In this document: positions 8,516 through 18,756 of the stretch, piece by piece
How the letters are laid out: every line of letters starts with the position of its first letter
How positions within the stretch are numbered: position 1 is the first letter of the stretch
Assembly (NCBI GenBank): GCA_040004035.1
Contig: JAMPLN010000016.1
Direction: 5' to 3' (one strand)
From: Microcoleus vaginatus_C
GTDB taxonomy: Bacteria; Cyanobacteriota; Cyanobacteriia; Cyanobacteriales; Microcoleaceae
Length of the DNA: 64,000 nt
Made by a program: the position numbers and the translations under genes
The notes under the pieces: model-generated
Database searches by the model: none
What the model was told of the DNA's origin: nothing
Seen by the model: only the letters and a program-made list of their open reading frames with translations

Positions 8516-10018
8516 ATGTGGATTAAAATTCTGTTAGTAGAAGACAATCCGGCTGATGCTGATTTGCTTGCAGAACTGTTAGAAGTATCTGTGGGCGTCG
8601 AGTGGGAATTGGTGTCTGTTGAGTTCCTGCATGAGGCGATCGCACAACTGTGTAAAGAACCCTTTGATGTAGTTTTGCTCGACCTTTCTTTGCCCGACAG
8701 CCGCGGTTTGGAAACGCTAACTCGCCTGCGAGAAGTTGCTCCTGATGTGCCAATGGTGGTAATGACGGGCTTGGATGATGAGGCGATCGCCCTCGAATCA
8801 GTTCGCTTGGGAGCTCAAGACTATATTGTTAAAGGTCAAATTACTACTCAATTATTAGTGCGGACGATCCGCTATGCGATCGAACGTTCTCAAACCTTTC
8901 AAATGCTGCGGGAAAGCGAGCGCCGCTTTCGGGCGATTTTTGACTCATCATTTCAGCTAACCAAGCTGCTGACTCCCGAAGGAATTGTGCTGGAAGTGAA
9001 CGAGACAGCCCTCGATTTTGCCGGATTGCGATCGGAGGGTATTGTGGGCCGCCCGATTTGGGAAATGGCGATTTGGGCCCAGTCGCCACAGGTTTCCGAA
9101 CAATTGCAATGCGCGATCGGCAAAGCAAGTCGCGGCGAGTTTTTCCGCAGCGAAATCGACTTGTTAGGCAAAAGTGGCCAAATTATGACAGTTGATTTCT
9201 CACTGAAACCTGTTAAAAATGAGACAGGACAAGTTTTGCTGCTGATTGCGGAAGCCCGTGACATTAGCGATCGCAAACGAGCAGAAGCGGAAATTCTCAA
9301 AGCCCTCGCACGAGAAAAGGAACTTTCAGAACTGCGAGCTAAATTTGTCACAATGGTTTCCCATGAGTTCCGCACACCTTTGACAACCATCCAATTTTCC
9401 GCTGGATTGCTGCAAGATTACAGTTCTCAGTGGCCCCAAGATAAAAAATCTACTCATTTTGTGCGGATTCAATTAGCAATTAAACGCATGACAGAGTTAT
9501 TAGAAGATATTCTCGTAATTGGCAAAATCGAAGCCAATACCTTGCAGTTTCAACCGGTTTCCTTAAACCTTGAAAAATTTTGCCGTCAACTGGTAGAAGA
9601 GCAGCAGCTCAACGACAGCAACCAACACCCGATCGCCTTTCAATATGAAGGCGGCAACTGCGAGGCTCAAATGGATGAAAAACTGCTGCAGCAAATCTTG
9701 GGAAATGTCCTCTCAAATGCCATCAAATATTCCCCCGTCGGCAGTACAGTTTCCTTGCACCTCAACTGTCAAAACAACGAAGCTGTGTTCCAAGTTCAAG
9801 ACCAGGGCATCGGCATTCCCCAAGCCGATCGAGAGCGGATCTTAGAAACTTTTTACCGATCTCCCAATGTCGGCACTATTTCGGGAACAGGTCTGGGTTT
9901 AGCAATTGTGAAGAGGGCTGTGGAACTTCACGGCGGCCACCTCGCGATCGACAGTCAAGAAGGAAAAGGCACAACTTTCACTATTACCTTGCCTCTAATT
10001 TGCCCTCCCAGTCAATAA
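8516..10018 (+). CDS. Receiver-PAS histidine kinase
   Basis: A 500-residue cytoplasmic kinase with an N-terminal receiver (about 1-125; LLVEDNPADAD, phosphoacceptor Asp56 in VVLLDLSLPD). The usual KP motif is replaced by VKGQ, as in other receivers of this architecture. A PAS domain follows (about 130-255), then HisKA with MVSHEFRTPL (His283), and HATPase_c with NVLSNAIKYSP, DQGIGIP and GTGLGLAIVKRA. There are no membrane segments. It sits after the decayed regulator and ahead of another receiver-kinase on the same strand. The N-terminal receiver suggests its activity is set by an upstream kinase, perhaps the ethylene-receptor-like one; that link is inference. Confidence 0.92.
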   Translation: MWIKILLVEDNPADADLLAELLEVSVGVEWELVSVEFLHEAIAQLCKEPFDVVLLDLSLPDSRGLETLTRLREVAPDVPMVVMTGLDDEAIALESVRLGAQDYIVKGQITTQLLVRTIRYAIERSQTFQMLRESERRFRAIFDSSFQLTKLLTPEGIVLEVNETALDFAGLRSEGIVGRPIWEMAIWAQSPQVSEQLQCAIGKASRGEFFRSEIDLLGKSGQIMTVDFSLKPVKNETGQVLLLIAEARDISDRKRAEAEILKALAREKELSELRAKFVTMVSHEFRTPLTTIQFSAGLLQDYSSQWPQDKKSTHFVRIQLAIKRMTELLEDILVIGKIEANTLQFQPVSLNLEKFCRQLVEEQQLNDSNQHPIAFQYEGGNCEAQMDEKLLQQILGNVLSNAIKYSPVGSTVSLHLNCQNNEAVFQVQDQGIGIPQADRERILETFYRSPNVGTISGTGLGLAIVKRAVELHGGHLAIDSQEGKGTTFTITLPLICPPSQ

Positions 10019-10142
10019 CAACTGAATTATCAACTATACATATCCGCTACTTAACGATTAATTAAGCGCCTAACAAACAAACTTATCAAGTGTCTGAACC
10101 CAGAATTTTCCAACAAACTACTAACTAAAAGGAGCTATCACC

Positions 10143-11231
10143 GTGGCTAAGATTTTGGTAATAGAAGACGAAGAAGCGATTAGAGAGAATATTTTAGAGT
10201 TGCTGGAAGCCGAGAATTTTGAAGGAATAGGAGCGATTAACGGCAAAGTCGGCATCAAATTGGCTATCGAAAAAATCCCCGATTTAATTTTGTGCGACAT
10301 GATGATGCCGGAAGTAGACGGTCACGGCGTCATCAAAGCTTTGCGCTCCGAACCATTGACGGCCACAATTCCGTTTATTTTCCTCACAGCTAAAGCCGAT
10401 AAAGTTGACATTCGCAGGGGCATGGAACTGGGAGCAGACGATTACATTACTAAGCCGTGTACGCCGCAAGAACTGCTAAATGCCATTGCTATTAGACTTG
10501 AAAAACAAAAAACAATTAGCCGACAATCTCAAAAGACGCTAGACGAATTACGCACTAATATTAGTATGTCGCTGCCCCATGAATTGCGGACTCCTTTGAA
10601 TGCAATTCTGGGTTTTTCTGAGCTGATTCTGTCAGAATATCAGGTATTAGAGGAATCAGATATCTTAGAGATGATCGGTCAAATTCAAACTTCCGGTCAT
10701 CGCTTGTATCGGTTGATTCAGAACTTTTTGCTGTATGCAGAGCTGGAGATAGCAGCCACAAATCCCGAACTGCTAAAAGAGATGCGAAACAGCGAATTTA
10801 GCTGTGTAAAATCTTTGCTTAGTCAAAAAGCGCGGCAGCAAGCAAAACACGCGAATAGAACAGACGATTTACAATTAAACTTGCAAGATTCGTCGGTAGC
10901 GATTGATTCTGTCCGACTCGCAAAAATTGTTGAAGAACTATTGGACAATGCCTTCAAATTTTCTTTAGAAGGAACGCCAGTTTTATTAAGCACTTTAGTG
11001 AAAGATAAGACTTTTATTCTGTCTGTCAAAGACCAAGGCCGCGGTATGACTACCGATCAGATTGCACAGCTAGAAGCTTACAGGCAGTTCGATCGCAAAC
11101 TTTATCAACAAGCAGGTTTGGGATTAGGTCTGGCTATTGTTCAACGCCTTGTAGAATTGCACGGAGGAGAATTTAAAATAGAAAGTTTGCCGCAGCAAGA
11201 AACCATAGTTTGCGTTTCCCTGCCTGTCTAA
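10143..11231 (+). CDS. Receiver-histidine kinase
   Basis: A 362-residue protein made of a receiver (1-125; VIEDEEAIREN, Asp52 in LILCDMMMPEVDG, Lys in ITKPCT) joined to a HisKA/HATPase_c kinase (SLPHELRTPLNAI with His146; DQGRGM; GLGLGLAIVQR). The start is GTG, supported by AAAGGAG 8-9 bases upstream. It is the last gene of the plus-strand signalling series and converges on the cyclase gene about 100 bases away. No PAS or other sensor domain is present, so the receiver is probably the input. The pathway is unknown. Confidence 0.92.
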   Translation: MAKILVIEDEEAIRENILELLEAENFEGIGAINGKVGIKLAIEKIPDLILCDMMMPEVDGHGVIKALRSEPLTATIPFIFLTAKADKVDIRRGMELGADDYITKPCTPQELLNAIAIRLEKQKTISRQSQKTLDELRTNISMSLPHELRTPLNAILGFSELILSEYQVLEESDILEMIGQIQTSGHRLYRLIQNFLLYAELEIAATNPELLKEMRNSEFSCVKSLLSQKARQQAKHANRTDDLQLNLQDSSVAIDSVRLAKIVEELLDNAFKFSLEGTPVLLSTLVKDKTFILSVKDQGRGMTTDQIAQLEAYRQFDRKLYQQAGLGLGLAIVQRLVELHGGEFKIESLPQQETIVCVSLPV

Positions 11232-11335
11232 ACAATGATTATACCAGTTTCCAAAAAGAATAAAACTGTAGGCAAACTCCCAACCCTTATGGCATAACTC
11301 ATTCCCAATTCTCAAATCTCAACTCTCAAATGGTA

Positions 11336-13942
11336 TTATGCAGGAGCGATCGCTCCTTTCAGACACCGCTGCATATAAATTTGAGCTACCTTATCATTAG
11401 GGTTGATTTCCAAGCAGGCCGAAAACAATCTTATAGCTTCGCCACACTTGTCACTATTGTAGAGTACCAAAGCTTGCTCAAAGATTGTCTTTGTCTCTAA
11501 CTTTTTCTGTCGTAACTCTGGCGGATCGGCCGCAAATACTTCATAAAGTGTTACCATTCGCGATTTGCCTTTAACTGTTACGCGATCGATCAACCTCAAA
11601 TCATAAATATCATTTAACTGTATAAAAGTATTGTGAGTAATTAACATCGAAACTTCATACTCTTTCGTCAAAGTTTCCACGCGGGAGGCTAAGTTTACCG
11701 CATCGCTAATCACCGTGCTGTCCATCCGACTTTGGCCGCCCACCGTGCCTAACATCAAAGAACCCGTATTGATGCCAATGCCAATTTGCAGCGGCGGGGA
11801 ACCGACCTGATTACGACTAATATTATACTCGTTAAGCTCTTGTAGCATTGCAATTCCTGCTTTCACAGCATCGTCCGCACTGCCATCAAACAGCGCCATA
11901 ATCGCATCACCAATGTATTTATCAATAAAACCAAAATTGTCAGTAATTGCCGGTTCCATCCGCGACAAATAACCATTAATAAATTGAAAATTTTCTTCGG
12001 GATTCATCCTTTCCGAAAGAGAAGTGAAATCGCGGATATCTGAAAACAGCACCGACATTTCTTTCTCTACCTGATCGCCTAATTTGACTTCCAGAATACT
12101 TTCATATCCCAGAAAGTGGAGAAATTCGTGCGGCACAAACCGCCCGTAAGCATCTGTTAATTTTTCTTCCGCTGCTAAAGCTTTTTGTAATTCGTCTGTG
12201 AATTGGCGGCGCTCGGTTTCTACCTCTTGACGTTCTGTGATGTCTTGAAAAGCAGCTATGGCGTAAACTATGTTTTTCCGTTCGTCGTAGATTGGAGTCG
12301 CCCAAACCTCGATCGGCACAATCCGATCCGACCCATGAACTTCTAGATCGTCCATACGCACAAATTCTCCCCGCAACGCCCGAACAATCGGTTGGCTATC
12401 TCTCGGATACAATTGATTAGTTCCAGCGTCGTAAAAATGATAAGCTTCAGGAAATTGGTCAGTACCCCCATCAAAAATTAAACCTTGGGCTAGTATCCTT
12501 TCGCCCCAAGAATTCATGTAAAAAGGTTTACCCTTACCATCCACTACAAATATTCCCACCGGCATCGCTTCCAGGAATTGAGTCAATCGGCTTTCGCTTT
12601 CTGACAGTGCCTCATTTAACTTTTCTTGAGCTGCCAAAGCTTTTTCTAAATCATTAGTAAACCTGATTCGTTCCACTTCCACCTGTCTTTGCAAACTAAT
12701 ATCCTTAGCAAAACCCTGATAGTAAAGCACTTCACCGTTAGCATCATAAACTGTGCGCGCATACTCAGAGATCCAGATAATGCTGCCATCTCGACAGTAA
12801 ACCTGAGACTCAAACTCACACAGAGTACCGTGCTGTTTCAGCAGCGCCAGAAACTCTTGACGGCGGTTCGGTTTCACGTACAATTGCTGCTGAATATCAT
12901 TAATACTTTCTATCAATTCTGATGCGGAATCGTAGCCGTAAATTTCTGCAAGAGCAGGATTCGCACTGATAAAATGTCCGTCTGGCGTCGTCTGAAATAT
13001 ACCTTCGAGAGCATTTTCAAATATCCCGCGATACTTCTCTTCAGCTTGAATTAGCGCCGCTTCAGCTTCTTTTCGTTCACTTATGTCACTAAAAGCAATA
13101 ATCGCATAGGAAATTTCGCCTGTAGAATCATAAATTGGAGTTGCCCAACTCTCTACAGGAATAATCTTATTAGCTGTACGAATTTCTACACCCTCAGTCC
13201 GCACATTTTCGCCCCGAAGCGCCCGCATAATTGGCAATTCTTCCACGGGGCATCTCTGATTAGTACCGGTTTTATAAAATTGATAAATTGCTGCTTTTTG
13301 CTCTGAATTAATATGCGGCACAGTGCCTTTGCCAAATATATCCCGTGCTTTCTGGTTAGCGTAGAAAGATTGCCCGTTTGCATCAAGTACACACACGCCC
13401 AATGGCATAGCTTCTAGATATTGCGTCAAGCGACTTTCGTTTTCATGGAGTTTGGCAATCAGCATTGCCTGCTTGCGGTTTAATTTTACCAACTCCTGAT
13501 TCATTTCCTGAAGTTCTCTTTGTTTTTCAGCTAATTGTTTATCTTGAAAATATTTATATATTGCCTCAGTGACAGTTAATTTTAAGTCATCACATTGCCA
13601 AGGTTTAGGTATATATCGGTACAATTTAGCATAGTTAATAGCATTGGCTACCGCCTCCAAATCAGCCTGCCCCGTCAGCATGATCTTGAGACAGTTCGGC
13701 GAGATAGCATGAACGCTCCTTAATAGTTCGTCTCCTTTCATACTAGGCATGATATGATCCGAAATAACCAAAGGAACTTCATACTGTTCTGCTAAAAGTT
13801 CTGACAGTAACTCTAAAGCTTCTTCGCCACTTTGAGCCGTTTCAATTAAATATTTATCTTCAAAGGCTTTGAGCAGGTCTATTTCCAGACTATCGAGTAT
13901 AGTCTGCTCATCATCTACACAAATAATGACTGGTTTTTTCAT
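11336..13942 (-). CDS. Receiver-PAS-class III adenylyl cyclase with C-terminal helical repeat
   Basis: Synthesises a cyclic nucleotide, most likely cAMP. The order is receiver (about 1-125; ICVDDEQ, VISDHIMPSMKGDE, IPKPW), three PAS domains (about 165-290, 300-420, 445-570), then a class III cyclase domain (about 605-800) and a TPR-like tail. The cyclase shows both metal-binding Asp positions (VLFSDIRDFT and KYIGDAIMALF), the Lys of the adenine pocket (FIDKYIGD) and MDSTVISDAVNLASRVE, typical of bacterial adenylyl cyclases. I chose the ATG whose ATGA overlaps the stop of the lone receiver upstream; a longer frame adds 17 unlikely residues. Translational coupling points to one pathway. A guanylyl cyclase is possible but less likely. 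Confidence 0.9.
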   Translation of the reverse strand: MKKPVIICVDDEQTILDSLEIDLLKAFEDKYLIETAQSGEEALELLSELLAEQYEVPLVISDHIMPSMKGDELLRSVHAISPNCLKIMLTGQADLEAVANAINYAKLYRYIPKPWQCDDLKLTVTEAIYKYFQDKQLAEKQRELQEMNQELVKLNRKQAMLIAKLHENESRLTQYLEAMPLGVCVLDANGQSFYANQKARDIFGKGTVPHINSEQKAAIYQFYKTGTNQRCPVEELPIMRALRGENVRTEGVEIRTANKIIPVESWATPIYDSTGEISYAIIAFSDISERKEAEAALIQAEEKYRGIFENALEGIFQTTPDGHFISANPALAEIYGYDSASELIESINDIQQQLYVKPNRRQEFLALLKQHGTLCEFESQVYCRDGSIIWISEYARTVYDANGEVLYYQGFAKDISLQRQVEVERIRFTNDLEKALAAQEKLNEALSESESRLTQFLEAMPVGIFVVDGKGKPFYMNSWGERILAQGLIFDGGTDQFPEAYHFYDAGTNQLYPRDSQPIVRALRGEFVRMDDLEVHGSDRIVPIEVWATPIYDERKNIVYAIAAFQDITERQEVETERRQFTDELQKALAAEEKLTDAYGRFVPHEFLHFLGYESILEVKLGDQVEKEMSVLFSDIRDFTSLSERMNPEENFQFINGYLSRMEPAITDNFGFIDKYIGDAIMALFDGSADDAVKAGIAMLQELNEYNISRNQVGSPPLQIGIGINTGSLMLGTVGGQSRMDSTVISDAVNLASRVETLTKEYEVSMLITHNTFIQLNDIYDLRLIDRVTVKGKSRMVTLYEVFAADPPELRQKKLETKTIFEQALVLYNSDKCGEAIRLFSACLEINPNDKVAQIYMQRCLKGAIAPA

Positions 13943-14334
13943 AAATTTGCTAGACCAGACTTGATCGCTTCTATTAATTCTTGATTCCGCCAAGGTTTTT
14001 CTATGAAAGCATGAAGATTTGCTTGAGTTTTTGTGCGTTCGATTGCTTCTTGGTCTGCTTGTCCTGTCAGCATCACTTTCACAATTTGCGGATATTTTTG
14101 ATGGATTTGAATCAGCAACTCATCTCCTTTCATTCCGGGCATCAACCAATCAGAGACAATCACTAGAATCTTAACCTCAGCTTCACATAGCTCTTCAATA
14201 ATTTCCAGGGCTTCGGCAGCACTTTCAGCAAATTCGCAAAGATATTTACCGTTAAATGCCTGCTGCAGTTCAATTTCCAGACTTTCCAACACTCCTACTT
14301 CATCGTCCACACACAAAATTGCTGATTTAGACAT
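13939..14334 (-). CDS. Lone receiver domain protein
   Basis: A 131-residue CheY-fold protein: CVDDEVGVLES, phosphoacceptor Asp in VIVSDWLMPGMKGDE, the switch Thr in VMLTGQADQE, and Lys in IEKPW. It closely resembles the N-terminal receiver of the cyclase downstream (shared DxxMPxMKGDELL and MLTGQAD), so the two probably arose by duplication. The ATGA overlap couples their translation. AAGGA lies a few bases before the ATG. It may relay or sink phosphate for the kinases upstream (inference). Confidence 0.9.
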   Translation of the reverse strand: MSKSAILCVDDEVGVLESLEIELQQAFNGKYLCEFAESAAEALEIIEELCEAEVKILVIVSDWLMPGMKGDELLIQIHQKYPQIVKVMLTGQADQEAIERTKTQANLHAFIEKPWRNQELIEAIKSGLANL

Positions 14335-14459
14335 CGCTAGTTTCCTTCTTTAGTGTGGCAGGGTGAACCCCCATGGGCAGTACACCGTTTTCCAAATTCT
14401 ACATTCTGCGCGGGTAGACTGCAAATTTTCGCCCCATACTTCAGTCTCCGGCGCTTTAG

Positions 14460-15896
14460 CTACTCAGTTAAATTAATCGGCAAAGACACGGTAAATTCTG
14501 TTTTACCGGGCACCGACTCAACATCAATTTTACCCTGATGTTTTTCTATTATTTTTTTGACAATATCCAATCCCAACCCGCTGCCTTCTCCCGCAGGTTT
14601 AGTAGTAAAAAAAGGCTCAAAAATTTTCGGAATAATCTCCGGTTGAATTCCCTTACCGTTGTCAATGATTTTTACCAAAATGCTGGTATCTTGCTGTACG
14701 GCGTCAATTGTTAAAGTTCCTTGATTGTCCATCGCTTGTAAGGCATTGTGAATTAAATTTGTCCAAACTTGATTGAGTTCGTCGGGATAACACAGTACCA
14801 CAGGCAATTGAGCTTGATAGTTTCTGACGACTTCCACACCCTGCTTGATTTGGTTTTGATAAAGAGTTAATACAGTTTCAATTCCATCGGTAATATTAAC
14901 CTGTATTTTTTCCCCCTTTACATCATAACGCGCATAATTTTTCAGGGCAAATACCACTTTTGCCGCCCGTTCAGTAGCGGTAGCGATAGTTCGGGCGCTT
15001 CTGTGAATGCTAGCAAAGTCGTAGGCCGTTTTTATAATATTTTCGCTGTCAGGGTCTTTGAGCAACGGCAAGAATTCTTGCAGATTTTCCTGCAATCCGA
15101 TATTGACTAAAATGCTAGCAAGGCTGTCAGCATTTTCAATCCCTTCCGACTCTAGTTGCTGCTTCACGCCTTTTTTAAATCCCCGTTTTTCTCGCGTAGA
15201 TAAAGAGTAAGTTTGTTTGCTGGAACTGTACATCAAACTCATGAAATCCTGCTGGCGTTCGGTTGATAGTTCTTTAAAAAAAACTGGCAAACTTTCGAGA
15301 TTTTTATCCAAAAAGCTGGTAATATTTCCAATAGACGATCTAATCGCCCCCAGCGGCGTATTAATTTCGTGAGCAATGCCCGCAATCAGTTGCCCTAAAG
15401 CGGCCATTTTTTCTGATTGCACTAATTGATTCTGAGTAGCTTGCAGTTGGTCTAAAGTGAGGGTCAGTTCATCGTTTTTTTGTTGGAGTTTTTTTTGCAA
15501 CTGGCACATTGCTAAATGGGTTTCTACCCTAACTAGAACCTCTTCCACCTGAAAGGGCTTGGTAATATAATCTACCCCGCCCACAGCAAAAGCTTTGACC
15601 TTATCTAGTACGTCATTGATCGCGCTAATAAAAATCACCGGAATGTTGCGAGTGCGTTCGTCAGCTTTGATTTTTTCGCAAACTTCATACCCGTTCATTT
15701 CGGGCATCATAATATCCAGCAAAATCAAATCGGGAGGCATACCTTTTGCCGCCGAAAGCGCTAACTCGCCGCTAGGTACTGGGCGCACTTTATAGCCCTT
15801 GCCATTCAAAATTCCGGCTAGCAGCCGCAAATTAGCTGGGGTGTCGTCAACTACTAAAATATTACCGCGCTCGGTGCTAAGAATGTCGTTATTCAT
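14460..15896 (-). CDS. Receiver-histidine kinase (HAEINTP type)
   Basis: A 478-residue protein with an N-terminal receiver (VVDDTPANLRLL; Asp61 in LILLDIMMPEMNGYEV; Lys in ITKPFQ), a coiled linker, a HisKA domain with GIAHEINTPLGAI, and HATPase_c (DNGKGI; GSGLGLDIVKK). About 110 residues between the H-box and ATPase domain form a helical insert seen in other cyanobacterial kinases of this class. Its start overlaps the end of the Cache hybrid kinase by 8 bases, so it is co-transcribed and probably translationally coupled. The likely role is second step of a phosphorelay. A 125-base gap separates it from the lone receiver. Confidence 0.92.
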   Translation of the reverse strand: MNNDILSTERGNILVVDDTPANLRLLAGILNGKGYKVRPVPSGELALSAAKGMPPDLILLDIMMPEMNGYEVCEKIKADERTRNIPVIFISAINDVLDKVKAFAVGGVDYITKPFQVEEVLVRVETHLAMCQLQKKLQQKNDELTLTLDQLQATQNQLVQSEKMAALGQLIAGIAHEINTPLGAIRSSIGNITSFLDKNLESLPVFFKELSTERQQDFMSLMYSSSKQTYSLSTREKRGFKKGVKQQLESEGIENADSLASILVNIGLQENLQEFLPLLKDPDSENIIKTAYDFASIHRSARTIATATERAAKVVFALKNYARYDVKGEKIQVNITDGIETVLTLYQNQIKQGVEVVRNYQAQLPVVLCYPDELNQVWTNLIHNALQAMDNQGTLTIDAVQQDTSILVKIIDNGKGIQPEIIPKIFEPFFTTKPAGEGSGLGLDIVKKIIEKHQGKIDVESVPGKTEFTVSLPINLTE

Positions 15897-18756
15897 GTGA
15901 TATTGCTTGAGATATTAACTTTAAAACTGTGTCGTACTCAAAATTTTCTATACAATTTGCGATCGCACCTGCCGTTACTGCATCCTTTAATCGAATTTGC
16001 TCTATCAAGGTATCAATTAAATCCATATCTGCATTCAGTATCGCTAGCTTTAAATTAGCTACCAGTGAATCAGGCAATTTTACGAAATCAGCCGCACTCA
16101 TAGCGCGATCGCCCTCTTTGATTGCCGATAAATTAGTTTGACCCGGATCTTCATAAATATAGCGCACTCCGATATGTTTGTGCATCGCATCAAAAATATC
16201 GGCTTCCCGGAAAGGCTTTCTCATAAAAGCATCGCAGCCCGCCGACAAAATAACTGCCCGTTCTTCCTCCAAAACGCTCGCTGTCAGCGCAATAATCGCA
16301 GTAGCTTGACCTTTAATAGTACCTTTAATGTATTGCGTAGCTTCGTAGCCGTCCATCACAGGCATTCTCATGTCCATCCAAATTAGATGCGGTTCCCAAC
16401 TGTCCCAAATCTCAATAGCTTCTTGACCGTTAGTAGCTTCTTTTAGTTCAAAACCCAGAGGATAGAGGATTTTAATTAACAGTTGACGGTTGAGCGGTTT
16501 ATCGTCTACTATCAAAATTCGATAGGTGTGTTGGTTGGGAACTAGGCCAATAACGTTCCGGCTGGGTTTTGGGTTTTCAATATCAGCCGCATCGACCGCA
16601 ATAACTTGAATTTCAAACTTAAAATTAGTTCCCTTGCCCACAGCAGAAGAGACGCTCATTTTCCCGCCCATTAATTCCACAAATTTGCGGCTGATTGGCA
16701 ACCCCAAGCCTGTACCTTCTTGCGAATCTTTCCCTGTCTTGGTTTGCACGAAAGGTTCAAAAAGAGCGTCTAATTCATTGGTAGCAATACCGGAACCAGT
16801 ATCTTCGACTTCAAAATGAAGTAAGAAGGAAGAGGTAGAAGCTGAATCGTCATTTGGCGTGGCAATAATCTGGTTGTTCGAGTGACTGAATTGAGATATT
16901 TTAAGACCATTAAGTGCTGGAGTTTCTGTATTTAGTGATAGTTCGGGGTGAGCAAATTTTCCCTCTTCTACCTGCTGATTTCTGCCTAATGGCTGCTTGC
17001 TAACTCTGACGGCTACACCCCCCTCATGGGTAAACTTAAGAGAGTTATTGAGCAGATTAATTAAGATTTGTCGCAACTTTACCTCGTCGGCTTCTACATA
17101 TTGCGGCACGTCGGGACTGCGGTCAAAAACTAACTGCAACTGCTTGTCATCTGCTTTGAGTTCAAACATATCTTCCAAGTCGTTTAGCAGGCGATAGAGG
17201 TCAAATTTTTTGGGATTGAGGGTGGTGCGCCCGGATTCAATTTTAGATAAATCGAGCACGTTATTAATCAGGGTGAGCAGGTGTTCTCCGCTGCTGCTAA
17301 TTATGCTAATGTTTTCTTGATGTTCTGGGCATAGAGTTTGGCTGCGAGTCATCAGTTGGGAAAAGCCGAGAATTGCATTGAGAGGCGATCGCAATTCGTG
17401 GCTCATGTTAGCAAGAAAGGTGCTTTTAGCTTGATTCGCTACTTCCGCTTTGTCTTTAGCTACAGCCAATTCTGCTGTCCGCTCTTGCACTCGCTGTTCT
17501 AAAGTTTCAAAAGAGTGTTGCAGTTGTTGAGCCATGCTGTTAAATGACTTGGCTAATTCCCCCAATTCGTCGGAGCGTTCACTTTCTACGGTTGTGTCCC
17601 ATTCACCTTTAGCAATATTTTTTGCTGCTGCATTTAAGCGCAAAATAGGGTTTGTTACCCACCGAGAAGTCAGAATGCCGATCGCCACAGCTACTCCTAA
17701 AGCTGCGAAACAAAGCAAAACCGCTGTGCGGGTATTGGCATCGATTTCTTTGGTGAAATCTGCTTCGGGAACAACTACGACAATCAGCCAGTCTAAACCT
17801 TTGCCGTCTTGGAAGGGCAAGACTTTTAAAAATTGTCGCTTGTCATCTATTTCAAAGCTCAATAACTCGGATTTTTTAATTTGATCTAATTTTTTAAAAT
17901 TTGCAGTCAAATATTTAGCTGTCGCTTGAGTAAAAGGGTTGCTGCTTTCTTCTACTTTAAACAATTGTCTTTCATTACCTTGAGTGCGAAACGGTTTTTC
18001 TCTAGTGGAAGTTGCTAACAAAGTACCCTGGCGATCTATAATAAAAGTTTGACCAGATTTGCCAACTTTGAGACTGTGGAGAAATCTCCCAAGATGGTCG
18101 AGACGCAAGGCAGTAAATAAGACTCCTTGTAGCTGATTTTTTTCGCTGTATACTGGTTGGAGAGCGCTGATAATTAAGGTCGGCTCTAGCAAGGAAACAT
18201 AAACCGAACTCCAAGTAAGTTTCCCAGCTTTTACGGCACTTTTATACGCAATATTTTGCCTATTGTCAAAGTTTTCGACAATAGTGGCAACTGTAGTGCG
18301 ATCGCCTCGCTCGTTCGTATTGTAAGAATAAAAATTTAACCCAGTAGATGTTTCTATCACATTAATCATTCGGGAGCCGTTAGACAGTTGTTCACCGGAT
18401 CTATAATCTCCCTTATTGTTGCCAACGGAGGTAAAATTGATATAGGGATATAATTGTACTTGCCGCAAAAGATATTTCTCCCAAGCTGATAAGTTTTCCA
18501 TCTTTAACAAGCCGAGCTTGACAGCATCCAGCTTGGTTTGATTGATTTGATGGGGAGTTGTCAGGTAAACTTGCAGATTTTGCTCCACACGCAAACTGAC
18601 CTCGCTCATTAACTGACTGGCAAGGTTATTAACTGCTTTTTGTCCGTTTCTAAAAGAAAGATATCCTACGAGTCCCACGGCTCCCACGATTTGCAGTACA
18701 AATGGAACTATGAGAACAGTTCGCAGCGGTAATTTGTCTAAAATTTTAGAAACCAT
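15889..18756 (-). CDS. Cache-HAMP hybrid histidine kinase with C-terminal receiver
   Basis: First gene of the minus-strand signalling operon. An N-terminal membrane helix (residues about 12-32) is followed by a periplasmic Cache-type sensor (about 40-340), a second membrane helix (about 345-367, AVLLCFAALGVAVAIGI) and a HAMP domain. HisKA has FLANMSHELRSPLNAI, HATPase_c has GTGLGLPISRKFVE, and the receiver has LIVDDKPLNRQLL with the Asp of WMDMRMPVMDGYEA. A helical tail of about 65 residues ends the protein. Cache domains usually bind small external ligands, here unknown. The signal could pass through the downstream receiver proteins to the cyclase (inference from gene order). All catalytic residues are present. 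Confidence 0.93.
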   Translation of the reverse strand: MVSKILDKLPLRTVLIVPFVLQIVGAVGLVGYLSFRNGQKAVNNLASQLMSEVSLRVEQNLQVYLTTPHQINQTKLDAVKLGLLKMENLSAWEKYLLRQVQLYPYINFTSVGNNKGDYRSGEQLSNGSRMINVIETSTGLNFYSYNTNERGDRTTVATIVENFDNRQNIAYKSAVKAGKLTWSSVYVSLLEPTLIISALQPVYSEKNQLQGVLFTALRLDHLGRFLHSLKVGKSGQTFIIDRQGTLLATSTREKPFRTQGNERQLFKVEESSNPFTQATAKYLTANFKKLDQIKKSELLSFEIDDKRQFLKVLPFQDGKGLDWLIVVVVPEADFTKEIDANTRTAVLLCFAALGVAVAIGILTSRWVTNPILRLNAAAKNIAKGEWDTTVESERSDELGELAKSFNSMAQQLQHSFETLEQRVQERTAELAVAKDKAEVANQAKSTFLANMSHELRSPLNAILGFSQLMTRSQTLCPEHQENISIISSSGEHLLTLINNVLDLSKIESGRTTLNPKKFDLYRLLNDLEDMFELKADDKQLQLVFDRSPDVPQYVEADEVKLRQILINLLNNSLKFTHEGGVAVRVSKQPLGRNQQVEEGKFAHPELSLNTETPALNGLKISQFSHSNNQIIATPNDDSASTSSFLLHFEVEDTGSGIATNELDALFEPFVQTKTGKDSQEGTGLGLPISRKFVELMGGKMSVSSAVGKGTNFKFEIQVIAVDAADIENPKPSRNVIGLVPNQHTYRILIVDDKPLNRQLLIKILYPLGFELKEATNGQEAIEIWDSWEPHLIWMDMRMPVMDGYEATQYIKGTIKGQATAIIALTASVLEEERAVILSAGCDAFMRKPFREADIFDAMHKHIGVRYIYEDPGQTNLSAIKEGDRAMSAADFVKLPDSLVANLKLAILNADMDLIDTLIEQIRLKDAVTAGAIANCIENFEYDTVLKLISQAISHE

